A DNA stretch of 64,000 nucleotides. Source: Trebouxia sp. TZW2008. Its lineage: Eukaryota; Chlorophyta; Trebouxiophyceae; Trebouxiales; Trebouxiaceae. The translations under genes were made by a program, and so were the position numbers. The stretch lies in assembly GCA_002118135.1 (NCBI GenBank), contig BDIU01000452.1, positions 1-64,000 of the forward strand, written 5' to 3'. A model generated the notes under the pieces. The model saw only the letters and a list, made by a program, of their open reading frames with translations. It was not told the DNA's origin and did no database searches. How positions within the stretch are numbered: the stretch's first letter is position 1; every line of letters starts with the position of its first letter. Positions 42,435 through 54,528 of the stretch are shown piece after piece.

Positions 42435-45400
42435 ATGGCGCCCGCAGCCAGCATGCTTGACGTGGCCGTGATTGGAGCAGGACCGGCGGGGCTGAGTGCT
42501 GCTGTCGCTCTGCTGCGTTGCAAAACCCCGACGCTGAGCGTGGAGGTGAGGGCCGCTCGTGTGTGCTGCTTGCTGTATTGGGGGTTTCGATAGCGCTCAT
42601 CTTTCGCTGCTGATCTGAGGCAACTTGATTGAAGACAACAGCGGCGACGATTCAGGGATCACAACTGCAGTACGCCATGGTTTTTGGCATGGCACGCAGG
42701 TTTTTGACCACATTCCAGATTTCAGACCTTGTGGTGCGGGCGTGGGCTTGAAGGTCAATGGCTTTGCAGCTTTGGGTGCAATTGACAGCAACCTATGTCG
42801 AACTCTTCTCAGCAAGAAACTGTCAATACCAACAGTCGTTGCGCACAGCTTAGATGGTGCGTGTACTGTCTTGCACAAACTCAGACCTTATGAAGTCAAG
42901 GAGATGAAAGCAATTGCATCATGTGTTGCTTGCAGACATTCCTTGTGCTCAGCTAGTCTTACATGCACATGACACAATGCAGTTACCCCCTGTCTGGGAC
43001 TTTCCATACTTGGTGTTGATCGCGTTGAGGTATCGCACATCGGTGCATGCTTTATACAGCATGCTGCGACAGCAAGAGCAGAATACAACAGCAACTGAGC
43101 TATAAATACAACAGCAGAATACTGCAACAGCAGCAAAGCTGCTTGCTTGCCCGTACAGAGGCTTCTCTTTATAATGACCGGATTGGTCACCAGGAAAGTT
43201 GTCTATAAACTGGTTTGTCCTTGATCACAGATACCACTGCAGTCAGATAGCAGTGGTTGGTCCCCACTTGCATTGCCTTTAGAGAGAAGTCCTTACATTC
43301 AGTGCATATATAAGACAAGGTTACTGTACAGGCCAGGAAATCAGCAGGGACACAACTCAAGAGGAGGGCAAAAGCAAAGTTGGGCTTGCCACAGTTAGCA
43401 TGGGATGGTCTGAGCTTCGCAACACCATCGCTGAGTTTCTGCCAGCCAAAGCTATCCATCTTAACAAGAGGTTCCTGCGCCTGGAGCAGTTTGATGACCA
43501 TGTCAGGCTACGCTTTACAGATGGATCTTCTGTAGATGCTAAGGTTGTGGTTGGCGCTGATGGCGTTTTCAGCAAGATTCGTCAACAAGCTGTTGGAGAC
43601 GGTCTAGCAGACTTTACGGTAGGAAGCATGCTATGCTCGTATTGGTTTGCATGCTCTGAAATAGTGCTCAGCCTTTGCTGGCAGGTACATGCACGTATCT
43701 GACTTTACAGTTGAGAGCATGCAATGCGCAGTACAATGCTATCATCTTGATTTCACAGCGCATGATCATGTTTTCAGCAAAATTTGCCAACAAGCTGTCG
43801 AAAATGGTCTAGCAGACTTTACGGTAAGGAGTATGCAATGCTCAGTACAATGCTATCAACCTGATGTTGCAGTGTATGATGGCAATTCCAGTAGCATGTG
43901 TAATAAGGTGTTGGGGATGGGGTAGCAGACTTGATGCTGAGGAGCATGCAATGCTCAGTGCAATGCTATCATTTTGATTTCACAGCGCATGACGATGTTT
44001 TTGGTGAAATTTGCCAACAAGCTGTCAGAGATTGACTAGCAGACTTTACGGTAAGGAGTATGCAATGCTCAAGACAATGCTATCAACCTGGTGTTGCAAT
44101 GCATGATGGCGCTTTTGAAAACACTTGCCATTAAGGTGTTGGGAATGGTGTAGCAGACTTGATGTTGAGGAGCGTGAAATGCTCAGTACAATTCGATTTC
44201 ACAGCGCATGTTGGTGTCTTCAGCAAGATTGGCCAACAAGCTGCTGGAGCTGGTCTAGCAGACTTCACATTACGGAGCATGCAACGTGCATCACATGATG
44301 GGCCATGCTTTGGCATCATGTTTGTTCCTTGCTGGCAGTTACACATATGTTTGCTCCTGATTTGTACGGTGCTTCATGCACGGTACATGCAGTCAGACTT
44401 CTTGACTTGTTCTGCATATGAATTCAAAATGCACTATAGTTAGGCTCTGTTAGATATGTGCTTGCTTGCTTTGCATGACTTGGATGGGTCAAAGGCGTTA
44501 AGCACAAACACATAGATGACTTTGCCAGTTGTAAGCACAACCAAGGGGCAGGAACCCAATGCTTGCACTGTTTTGCTGCAAACATGGAACTTTGCAACAG
44601 TCTGTCTTGTCTTATGTTGCAGGACACAACCATATGGAGAGCGCGCATGCCCATCCAAAACATGCCCAAGAACGAGAGTCACGTGTTCTTCAAAGGCAAC
44701 ATGACTGCTCTGTACTACCCCATCTCCAAAGACACCCTGGTTTGGACTGTGACCGCCTCAACGGCTAGGATGCAAGAAGTTGGCCTTGATCTAAGACTGC
44801 ATTCAAGCGGGTCACAGAAACCCAAAGACAAGGTCCCTGTTGACAGTGCTGCCAGCAACGGTCAGCAGCAGGGTCAGCAGTTGTCTGCATCAGAGGTAGT
44901 TGCTGGGCTCCCTAAACATGCAGCAACACTTCTTGTGTCATTTCTCAAGAAATCCTTGTCTGGACTGTGACTGACTCAACTGCATGCATGCAAGAAGCCG
45001 GCCTTCACCTCAAACTGCATTCAAGCGGGTCACAGAAACCCAAACACAAGGTCCCTGTTGACAGTGCTGCTAGCAATGGGCAGCAGCAGGATCAGCAGTC
45101 GTCTGCATCAGAGGTGAAAGCAGGACGACATCTACATGCAGCAACACTTCTTGTGTCGTTTCTCAAGACACCCTTGTGCGGCCTGTGATTGCCTCGACAG
45201 CTAGGATGCAAGAAGTGGGCCTTGACCTGAAACTGGATTCCACTGCATACATTCTGGCCCCTTCCCTCGTAGTGTTACCAGGCACAGTCAACAGCAGGAT
45301 CAGCAATTGTCTGCATCATAGAAAGTTGCAGGGCTGCCCACTCCTGCCGCAAAATTGGATGCATCCCAACTCATTCTTGCTCCTCCTCACCTCTTGCTGC

Positions 45401-47819
45401 TCTGACTTACAGCTATGAATGCTGCACAGCAGTCGTTTCGAGTTGGCACAGGCAAATGTTTGACCACTGCATGCTCTGATTTGTAATGACTGAGAGCAAC
45501 TAGATGAGTCATGCATCAGTAACCTGCCTGATGAATCAGTCATGCTGGCATTGTACAGACGCCAGATTCCCACCTTGCAGGCAATTTGACTTGCCAAGAC
45601 AGAAACTGAACCAACAAGCCCTGTGAAATCATCAGCCTTGCCTGTGTGTTTCGAATTTGCTGTTGCTCAGATCTATGCTTGCTTGCTTGACATGTACAAT
45701 TTGGTGACATGTGTAGAGGTGCAAGAGGGTGTGGGGTGATAATGCAAAGATCATCCCTGAACTTGTCAACCAGACAGATGAGTCAACAATACTGGAGCAC
45801 ACTTTGCATGTGCGCCCCCCCGACAGCCTGGCCAAGGGGTGTTGGGGTGAGGGGAGAGTCACCCTGGCAGGAGATGCCGCTCACCCCTTGCGCCCTGCCT
45901 CAGGTGAGTCAGTCTTGTTTGTGGCACAATTCATCCTACCATGCGCTCTTGGGTGCAAGGCATGGTGTATCAAGATTGGTTGCTGCCTGACCTTTGCTGG
46001 CGCCACACTTCATGATTGCATGCTGCTCCGTGAGCGTTGGAATATGTGTGAAGCTTGCACAGGTGGTGGCATGGAACAGCTCAATGAAAGTATGCGTAAT
46101 GGCAGTGTTTTGCATCGTGTCGAGCTTGCCACCAGCTAGAGACAGGCTGTCAATGACAATGACAATGGTACAGATGATCAATGACAATTGTAATGACAGC
46201 CACTGACAATGTGAAGACAATGATAGTGAAAATGACCAACCCTGGTAGTGGTAATGGTAGTTGATGAGAATGATCAAGGAAGTTTCCCAAGCATGGTACG
46301 AATGGCATGGCTGTAGGTCAAGGAGTAGCTCAAGCCTTTGAGGACGCTGTGCACCTTGCTCATGCCATCCAAGAAGGAGGGCTGACGGCACAAAGCCTGC
46401 GGGCTTTTGAGGCAAAGCGTGTGTCCCGACTGCAAGAGATCATGGCAGCTGAAATGGTGAGCCTTTGCATGCATTTCTCACTCAAGCCATCACTACAAAC
46501 CAGGAGGGTGATTGGTGTACCTAGCAAAGATAATGTGCTACCTGTGTGACTACTGGTTGAATTCAGCTCTTGGGTACAGCCTGAGTAGTGCCTTGACATT
46601 GCATTGGGAAAAGACATGCATGGCTGATGGACTTGATAACCTATGCACACCTGCATTGCTGATTTGGGTGATGCTTTGCAGCTGCTCAGCATGCAGTCTG
46701 CAGACTTTCATGCTTGCAAGGGATCATGTTGACTTAGGTAGTCAGAACCATTTGGGTGACGTCTCATGCTTAGCAGCTGCACAGCATGCAATCTGCACAC
46801 TTCATTCATTCATTCATGTTCATTATAAACCTGGGTTGGGCAGGCTCAGCAGGCCTGACTAGGCACATACAGAAGCAATCAACTGTCTCCAACCAGTTTG
46901 ATCATGTGCTAATTTGCACTTGGATATTTGCCACAGATCATGGCAGCTGAGATGGGCAGCCTCTGCACAACTGTATTGCTGATTGGAAACTCACGTTTCA
47001 CTTTACTACATGAGAGGATCTGGAGACACAAACAAGCCCATACTGCACCACTCACCTGGGTGATGACTCAAGTTTGGCAGCTTCACAGCATGCTACCCAT
47101 GGACGTTAAGTTGGAGCATGCATGCCTGGTTTGACTCAATGAGATCAGACCAGCGTTGCACTGCTTACATGTTTGTCACTTGACATTCCTGCACTAAGTT
47201 TCTGGGAAACGCGCCGTGCCATGCCTGAGACAGCATGCCAGCTGCGAGCTGCAAACACCAATGCTACTAGTGGCCTGCTTCATGCATGCATTCATTCGTA
47301 CATTCGTTTGTTTGTTCGTTCGTACGTTCGTTCGTTCAATAGAAACATGGGCTAGGCAGGCTCAGCAGGCCCAAGTAGGTATGTACAAAAGCATTCATTT
47401 GTCTCCAACCAGTTCGGTCTTGTGCTAACCGCTTGGCTGTCTTGTTGTTGCATACATTGCCTGTGTGGGTCTGCACAGGCTGGCAAAAGAAAAAGACAAG
47501 AGAAGCATATGCTATCAGGCATCATGACGGAAGCCTTTGTCAGCCAAGGCAGCCAGGGCCAAGCTTTGGCTCTTGTGAAGTTGATGTGATTGCGCTGGGC
47601 AGCTTATTGTGGCATACCCTCAGCAAAGCATGTTGGTTTGCACAGGCTATGGGGCAGAAGAAGTATGTGAGCCCAGATGAGGGTTTGCCAGCAAACCTTG
47701 CTGGCTACAAGCTTGCAACACAAATATGGGAAGGAAGTGCGGCTGCGTATGATGACTGGGTGGCAGCAGAGACTTTTGAGCCTCTTCACGCAAACGCACA
47801 TGCTGCTCATGAGCAGTAA
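42435..47819 (+). CDS. class A FAD-dependent monooxygenase, copy A
   Basis: Seven exons (42435-42545, 42700-42856, 43332-43618, 44623-44895, 45717-45903, 46317-46456, 47646-47819) give 1329 nt, 442 residues ending in TAA. The family hydroxylates or epoxidises substrates using FAD and NAD(P)H. Fingerprints are VIGAGPAGL (~12-20), RPCGAGVGLKVNGFAAL, VVVGADGVFSKIRQQ (DG motif) and GRVTLAGDAAHPLRPASG (GD motif) with GVAQAFEDAVHLA after it. It looks like the PHBH/salicylate-hydroxylase/zeaxanthin-epoxidase fold, but has no FHA domain and no obvious transit peptide, so it is not zeaxanthin epoxidase itself. Substrate unknown. Copy B has almost the same exon lengths. Introns 3 and 4 hold arrays of exon-end copies. 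Confidence 0.9.
43700..44280 (+). repeat. dimeric tandem array of monooxygenase A exon 3 3' end and donor
   Basis: About six units of ~113 bp repeat the last ~65 nt of exon 3 plus donor (GTCAACAAGCTGTTGGAGAC, CTAGCAGACTTTACGGTAAG). Units alternate between two types (ending ACTTTACGGTAAGG or ACTTGATGCTGAGG), giving a ~226-bp higher-order period. The functional exon end at 43618 is the first copy. Confidence 0.88.
44950..45310 (+). repeat. ~220-bp tandem copies of monooxygenase A exon 4 3' part
   Basis: One good copy (44957-45120: CATTCAAGCGGGTCACAGAA through TCTGCATCAGAGGTGA) keeps the donor; a second degenerate copy starts near 45175. The functional exon (to 44895) is first. Confidence 0.88.
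46796..46932 (+). repeat. SINE-like dispersed repeat, copy 5
   Basis: CATT run, GGGTTGGGCAGGCTCAGCAG, CAATCAACTGTCTCCAACC, AGTTTGATCATGTGCTAA. Directly after it, 46934-46975 copies the end of exon 6 (ATCATGGCAGCTGAGATGGG). Confidence 0.65.
47278..47432 (+). repeat. SINE-like dispersed repeat, copy 6
   Basis: CATTCATTCGTTCGTTCG run, GGGCTAGGCAGGCTCAGCAG, AAGTAGGTATGTACAAAAGC, CCAGTTCGGTCTTGTGCTAA. Confidence 0.65.
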
Positions 47820-48251
47820 ATCAATGTTGCGTTGGGAACCCTTACCCCTCACGCCTTTGCCATTTGCAGGCATCCTGACTGTTGAGGTACACACTTAGGC
47901 TAGCTAGGTGTTGCACATGTCACGTGTCTATAGAATATTAATGTAAATTCTAACTTGACAAGCATTTCAAAATGCGTGAGCTTGCTGAAATGCTGTGACA
48001 TCTAGTGAAAGAACCTCGCAGTGCAGCTTGGAGATAGCTGTAACAGTTCGATATTTTGTGAACAGAGAGGCAGGTGCTTCAAACTGCGTGGACAAGACAT
48101 GCAATGACTCACAGCACGAAACGCCAGGAAGCCATTTCAGTACAAATCCTAGCCAACTGCAACTCAACCAACCGCGACCTGTACCAAATACGCAGGCGCA
48201 CTTCTTGCAGAGTGTGCCCACCTGGCCTGAGGTTGCGCATCGTCACGGTGC
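47820..48251. other. intergenic between monooxygenases A and B
   Basis: Holds the 3' end of copy A and the promoter of copy B. Part resembles the region upstream of copy A. No other gene seen. Confidence 0.4.
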
Positions 48252-51200
48252 ATGGCGTCAGAAGCAACGATGCTTGACGTGGCCGTGATCGGAGCAGGAC
48301 CGGCCGGGCTAAGTGCTGCTGTCGCTCTGCTGCGTTGCGGAACGGCGCTGAGCGTGGAGGTGAGGTCAAACGCAACTTTTTGATCGTCGATTGCTATGTC
48401 AGTAACCCATATGACGCTTCCGTGCTCGTGATATGCCCAGCCGACGCTGGCATCAGTAGAGTCTCTTTGTGGGTCACATCAGCATGCACAACCTGGCGCA
48501 TCCATTCCATCTTGCAAGCATGACACGCAGATTTTTGACCGCGTCGCGGATCTGAGACCCTCTGGTGCGGGCGTCGGCTTGCAGTTGAACGGCTTGGAAG
48601 CATTGGACGCTATTGACAGCAAGCTATGTCAAGCCATTCTTGGCAAGACAATGTCCATCCCAATACTTGTCTCGCACACCTTAGATGGTGCGTGCACTTT
48701 CATGTCTGAAGTACAATGCCTACAAGCACAGCGCATGTGACACCCACACGCGGGTATTCTATCATGAGCCTCTCAAGCATGCATATGACGTGAAGCAAGC
48801 AACCTTTGTTAGCGGCTTGCATGGTTTGCATTGTTTACTTCACGGCATAGTCGTAGCGGAGCTGCCTTCCTGCCAATACAGCAATAAGGACACTTGATAT
48901 GAGGTCATTCTTGATGTAAGGACGGGGCAATTTGGAACCAGTCACTGCATTCTGATTGCAGTGGTATCTTTGCGCATGCCCAATTTGCCATATGGATTCC
49001 CTCGTTTTCAATGTTGTATTTGTGACGAGAAAATACTGTCCAGGCACAGTCACAAGCAAGATCACACTCCCAACAGACACCAAAAGCAAATATGGACGCA
49101 CTCCAGTCAGTATAGGGTGGTCTGAGCTGCGTAATACCTTTGCTGATTTCCTGCCAGCTAAAGCTATCCATCTTGACAAGAAGTTCCTACGGCTGGAGCA
49201 GTTTGAGGACCATGTCAGAGTGCACTTCATGGATGGTACTTCTGTAGATGCCAAGATTGTGGTGGGCGCTGATGGTACTTTCAGCAAGGTTCGCCAACAA
49301 TCCATTGGTGATGGTGTAGCAGAATTTGCGGTAAGGATACTGCCTGTGCATCATACCTTGCTTTGACCTCAGACGCAGAGATTTGCTGACCCTACTGCCG
49401 ATTGTGACTGGCAGCACTTGCATTCAAATCTTTCTTGTATGTCTTTAATGATGATGCGCTGTGATGCCATCATCATCCTCCTGCCATTTCGAGAGAAGCT
49501 AAATCTGCCAGCAGTCTCTTGGCAATGCTGTGACAGAGCTTACAGTGAGGGTGCTACTAATGTGTTGTCCATTCTGCTCCCACCATCATGCTTCTGCCAT
49601 GTCAATCGTGTAAAGTTTGCCACCAATGTTTTTGGTGATGATGTGGCAGAATGTACGTAAGGGCAGTATGTCATCCATTGTGCCGCCATTATCAAGCTTC
49701 TGCAATTTGACAGGAGTATGCTTTGCCTTTGCTTGCTTGATTGCATGCTTGCCTGCTAGCCTGCCTGCCTGCCTGCCTTTTCGCCAGCCTGCCTGCCTGC
49801 CCGCCCGCCTGCCCGCCTGCCTGTGTATTGCTCAATGCCAAACGCATGAAATGCCAACTCTTGATTGCCAGTTGTGCAGCAGACAAACACTCGCATAGAA
49901 GCGCTTGATTACATGAGGTGCCAGAGCCTGTTGAGCCATAGCTCACTGCTCATGTTGCTCGGCTGCAAGATGGGCATCTTTTGCTTTCACCACTAGTTTT
50001 GAGGGCCAGCAATAGATTTGAGGGCTGTACCTTTTGCCCACAACTCATTTCTGACCAAACTCCATCCATGCTGCAGGACACAGTCATATGGAGAGCACGC
50101 ATGCCCATTCAGACACTACCAAAGGACGAAGGTCACTTGTTTGTGAAGGGCAGCATGACTGCAGTGGTGTATCCAATTTCTGCTGAAATCCTTGTCTGGA
50201 CTGTGACTGCCTCAATTGCTCGGATGCAAGAAGTTGGCCTTGAACTCAATTTCCACCCCAGTTGGTCTCAAAACTCCAAAGACAAGGATTTTGATGGCAG
50301 TGCTGCCAGCCATAATCGGCAGGAGGGTCAGCAGTTGTCTGCATCTGAGGTGAGAGCAAGGCCAAAAAGTTTCTTGAATGTATTGGATAAAGCCCTCTTT
50401 TCCGCTACCCCGTCAAAGGATTGTTTCGATTTCTGCTTGTTCAGACGTGCCTGAAGTTACTGGAGCAGCGACTATGGAAAGCTTAATTGGAAAGCCATTA
50501 TTTTTGAATTTGTTGCCTTTGCATGCATCTCAAAAACATCTGATTGCTTTTCAAGAGCGCCCTGAGGAGGTGTCATGGTGCACTTTGCATTTGTACACTG
50601 TGTGATGTGACCGCTATTGTAACACCACAAGCGAAAAGGTTTGACCAAATTGTGGCAGGGTGAGCGTGATGTCATTTTAGGCCCATAGATTGTACTGAAT
50701 GCCAAGTAACGGCCACTACGTCACAGCTATGCCTTGCAGCACAAGCTTGGTGCACTGCATTAGCACAGGTTACGCTGCAAGATTTTGACCACTGCATGCT
50801 TGATTTTGACTAGCTGACACAAGCCAGATGCAGCAATTTTCAAAGCTTCTCATCAAAACCCAATCTCTGGGTTGCAGCAAATTCTGAGATCATGGAGGTT
50901 GTGTATGTTTCATGCAGTTTGCAAAGCAGAGAAACCTGCTGCACCTGCAGTCATTTTCTCAAGCACAATGTAACAGTATCTTCCTGTCGTGCATGGTGTC
51001 GACCAAACTCTTGCTCCCTTGTTGGCAACACTGCAACAGGAGTGTATAAGTGCTCTCAAGAGCATGCTGTTTTGGAACATGGTTTGTGCTTCTTTGTGCA
51101 CGTCTGGGCTCACAGTCAGATCTGCGTCACGTTTCGTTGCTGGTCTAGTTTGAGCTCTGTAGTTTGACAGCACTTACACGTTGGCATTATGCCCAGATTA

Positions 51201-52778
51201 TGGGCAGCTTAGCATAGTGGTCCAAGCAGAGGTTGGGGGGTTGTCAAAACGCGGTAGCAAGTCAAAGTCTAGCATCCTCTTCCTAAATGCTCAAATTGTT
51301 GATGATCTGCTGACATGTGCAGAGGTGCAAGAGGGCATGGGGTGACAATGCAAAGATGCTTCCTGAGCTTGTCGACATGACAGATGAGTCAACAGTGCTG
51401 GAGCACACGTTGCATGTGCGCCCCCCGGACAGCCTGGCCAAGGGGTGTTGGGGTGAGGGGAGGGTCACCCTGGCAGGAGATGCCGCCCACCCCTTGCGCC
51501 CTGCCTCAGGTGAATCAGCCCTGCCTGTTCTGAAAGCAGCACGCATAGACAAAAACAGAAATGGAAATAGAGATATGAAAGTGACTATACATGCACTGCC
51601 GCATATTGAGATGTGGGTCTAGATGAAAATGCCCCAAAAAAAATTATGATGAATACAAATATACACAAGAACTGTGGCCATGTAGTGCTGAGTTCAATGC
51701 ACGCTTTGTCACAATCCACCTGGAAATGCTGCCCGCCTTCTGTGCTCACCCCAAAATGTCAACTTGCTTGTTGTCTCTATACATGTATGTGCACTCTGAC
51801 AGGTGCACGCGCCGCATGAACGCTGATTTTGAGCAGTCGTGCAAGTGTGTTTGCTTTTGATAGGAGTTGCACACATTTTCATGCCCTTCAACAGCTGATT
51901 GCGGCTGCATGAGGACTGCTATTGACTGCTGTCGAGTGGGATACTGATGGCATGTGTTGCAATGCGCATATTGAGAACTTACGTACTAGCCACATGGCAC
52001 ATTAGTGCTTCTGCACGCTGCTACAGCATGATTGCAGGTCAAGGAGTATCTCAAGCCTTTGAAGACGCTGTACATCTTGCTCATGCCATTCAACAAGGGG
52101 GCCTGACGCCGCAAAGTTTGCGAGCTTTTGAGGCCAAACGCATTAGCCGAATGAAGGAGATCACAGCAGCTGAGATGGTCAGTACCAATTCAATTGCATC
52201 ACGCATCTGGGCAATGGCTCATGCTTTGCAGCTTCACAACATGCAAGCTTTGGCTATGCTGCTGGGAGACCTAGCTGCTGTAATGTTACATGTACGCTCA
52301 CTGTGGGTTTTCACTATGTGTTTTCACCATCGGTTTTCACTGTGTGTTCTCACTACAGGTTTTGGCTGTGTGTTCTCACTACAGGTTTTGGCTGTGTGTT
52401 CTCACTACAGGTTTTTGCTGTGTGCATTGACATTGACTCTGCTTACCTTTGTTCCATTGCTGTGTGCAGAATCTTTTGCAGTGCGTGATTATCATATTGC
52501 ATCTGAAATGCGACAGAGTACAAGATGCTGAAAACCTCAGGCTTTGCACTGCTGTGGATGCAAGTTGATGCTATTTCTCAACATTCCCTGTTTTGGATGC
52601 GCAGGCCATGGGACAAAAGCGTTATGTTACCCCAGATGCGATTTTGCCAGCGCATCTGGCTGATTACAAGTTTGCGACACAGATCTGGCAAGGGGACCAA
52701 GCTGCATATGACAGCTGGGTGACATCAGAGACTTTTGAGCCTCTTGCTACAAACACACACTCTGCCCCTGAGCAGTAA
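48252..52778 (+). CDS. class A FAD-dependent monooxygenase, copy B
   Basis: Seven exons (48252-48359, 48531-48687, 49044-49330, 50077-50349, 51323-51509, 52038-52177, 52605-52778) give 1326 nt, 441 residues ending in TAA. Exons 2 to 7 have exactly the same lengths as in copy A (157, 287, 273, 187, 140, 174 nt) with the same phases, so the two arose by tandem gene duplication. FAD motif VIGAGPAGL, DG motif VVGADGTFSKVRQQ and GD motif GRVTLAGDAAHPLRPAS are all intact, followed by GVSQAFEDAVHLA. Exon 5 is nearly identical to that of copy A, while the introns differ much more in length and sequence. Substrate unknown. A degenerate copy of the exon 3 end lies at 49585-49665. Confidence 0.9.
49745..49830. 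repeat. CCTG/CCCG microsatellite
   Basis: Run of GCCTGCCT and CCCGCCTG units in intron 3 of monooxygenase B. Confidence 0.85.
52320..52420. repeat. ~27-bp tandem repeat in monooxygenase B intron 6
   Basis: Three or more units of GTGTTCTCACTACAGGTTTT, each with a CAG that could serve as an acceptor. Confidence 0.85.
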
Positions 52779-53191
52779 TTTGGTACATGCATCTCAAGAT
52801 CACCACAAAGGCCTGCGAAAAGGTTTGTCAAAACTCAAATGCGCACAAGTGATGATATGCAAGTCAAAAATTTTGACGCAAAAATTTTGACCCAAAAACA
52901 TATCAGACTGCTTCGCAAGTGTGCTGAAAATGATGACAGAAACCTTGCAATACAATGCAATTGCCACTGCTTTCTACACAAACTCTTGAACCAAGAACAT
53001 CGACATCGTCATCTGGTTCAATGTGATTCAAAGACAAGCACTAACAGCCTGAGAGTGCTATGATCAGCGCAGATTTGTTGAGTCAGAATGTCTGTGCGTA
53101 GAGCCATGTAAGCATTGACAATGTCAGAATGCAAGCCTCTAGGCACAAGTAGCCCGGATTACTTGCTCTGGCTTTATGCTACTATACACTA

Positions 53192-54528
53192 TTAGAGACT
53201 TTCCAAGTCAAAAGAAACTGTACGCGATCTAGGCCAGGCCACCATGTTTGCTGGCAGATCAGCACTGATGTGTCTTGGCAGCTTTATCAAAGTTCTAGAT
53301 GAAGTATCAGCGTTGTCAAACGCCAGGCTGAGCAACGAATAGACATCAGAACACGCAACAGATATGCCCAAAGTTTGGAACCCTGGGTTTGGCCAATCAG
53401 CTTTCATCAGTTCTGCAACAGAGTGGTGGTCGAGGTCAATGCCTCTCATTTTCAGAATGCTCAGTTTCTGCCAGTTCCCTTTAGCAAGACAGGTCACGTC
53501 AAAGCCTCCAAAGTCATTACCTGACAAGTCAAGAACATGCAAATTTGGCCAAGATGCTGTCACTAACTTCTCAAGAGCTTGTTTGTCAAGGCCACTAACT
53601 TCTCAGAGCTTGTTTGTCAAGGCCACAGTCTACTAGCCACAGAGAGTGCAGCCGAGCAGGTGCTGCATTTACCACTGTTGTGATGGTATTCAGGCCTAGT
53701 GAAACTTCTTTCAGGTAGGCGTGAGCAAGATCTGGAAAGGGACCTTGCAGCAATCTTGCAATGCTTGCATCACCCAAGCTGCTGTAGTACTTGATAATCT
53801 GCTCAACGTCAGGCCAGATGGTCTTCATCAGTTTTGCGCCATGCATGGATAGGATCGATGAGGGCTGTGTGACCACTCTCGCAATTTTCCTCTTTTGGCT
53901 TTTTTCCTGTTGAAGTGCAAGTATGTGGAGAGCTGGTGAAGGATTACATTTTGTCTGCCTCCTCCCTTGCGTCTGTTCCTCCCAAGACGCCAGCTTTCTG
54001 CACAGCCTCATCAAATATGGTTCCAGCCAAACTGTGGTCCAAATGATGGCAAAGAAAGGGTAAAGACACACCCAACGCCGCCCACGCCTTTTGGAAAAGT
54101 CTATTGGCACCTGAGATGAATGCTGAAGCAGTGGTGCTTTCTGAAGCACTGGTGCTTTTTGTGCTCTGACCACAAAGACAGCGCTGCTGCTGTCTGCCTG
54201 CTTCAACCGCAAGGCTGCCAGAAGTTCAAGCTTGCCATTGTACGGCCAAATTGGCATGTAGTCATGGGAATCATGTAGCCAATGTATGATTGTCAGCCGA
54301 GACTACTTGTGCTTGCTGAGGTTGTCAAGGTCCTGTTGACGTGTCACGGTGACCTTGCAGGCTACGTCATGAACAGCTTGGCGCAGCTCCCTGTTGCAAG
54401 CTAACAAATTTGCAAGTGATGAAGGCGCAAGGAAAGCAGCCAGGTCTGGGACTTGATGCAGAAGGTCCGCAGGCACACAAACGTCTAGATACTCTTCTGG
54501 AGGGGCTTGACTCTTGTTTGGCAACAGC
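53192..54528 (-). pseudogene. leucine-rich-repeat protein gene, broken by a stop and a 31-nt duplication
   Basis: Read on the minus strand. The first part has VPADLLHQVPDLAAFLAPS and LANLLACNRELRQAVHDVAC, like an F-box-type or helical N-terminus. A TAG at 54303-54305 interrupts a frame that continues smoothly (SRLTIIHWLHDSHDYMPIWP). Later LRR-type units appear: LHSLWLVDCGLDKQAL, WPNLHVLDLSGNDFGGF, WQKLSILKMRGIDLD. At 53570-53635 a ~31-nt segment (GGCCTTGACAAACAAGCTC...) is present twice; removing one copy would restore the frame. Two independent breaks argue for a pseudogene, though undetected introns could explain one of them. It lies between monooxygenases B and C on the opposite strand. 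The 5' end is not defined. Confidence 0.6.

Noticed and set aside
42435..52778. Calling the monooxygenases zeaxanthin epoxidase because LCYB is in the same window
   Set aside because: They lack the FHA domain and an obvious transit peptide, the GD-motif tail differs, and LCYB is ~36 kb away; proximity is not evidence of a shared pathway.
54303..54305. TAG read through as an amino acid (stop-codon reassignment)
   Set aside because: UFD1 ends at TAG after its conserved C-terminus, and TAA and TGA also end genes here, so the standard code fits; the LRR gene has a second lesion.
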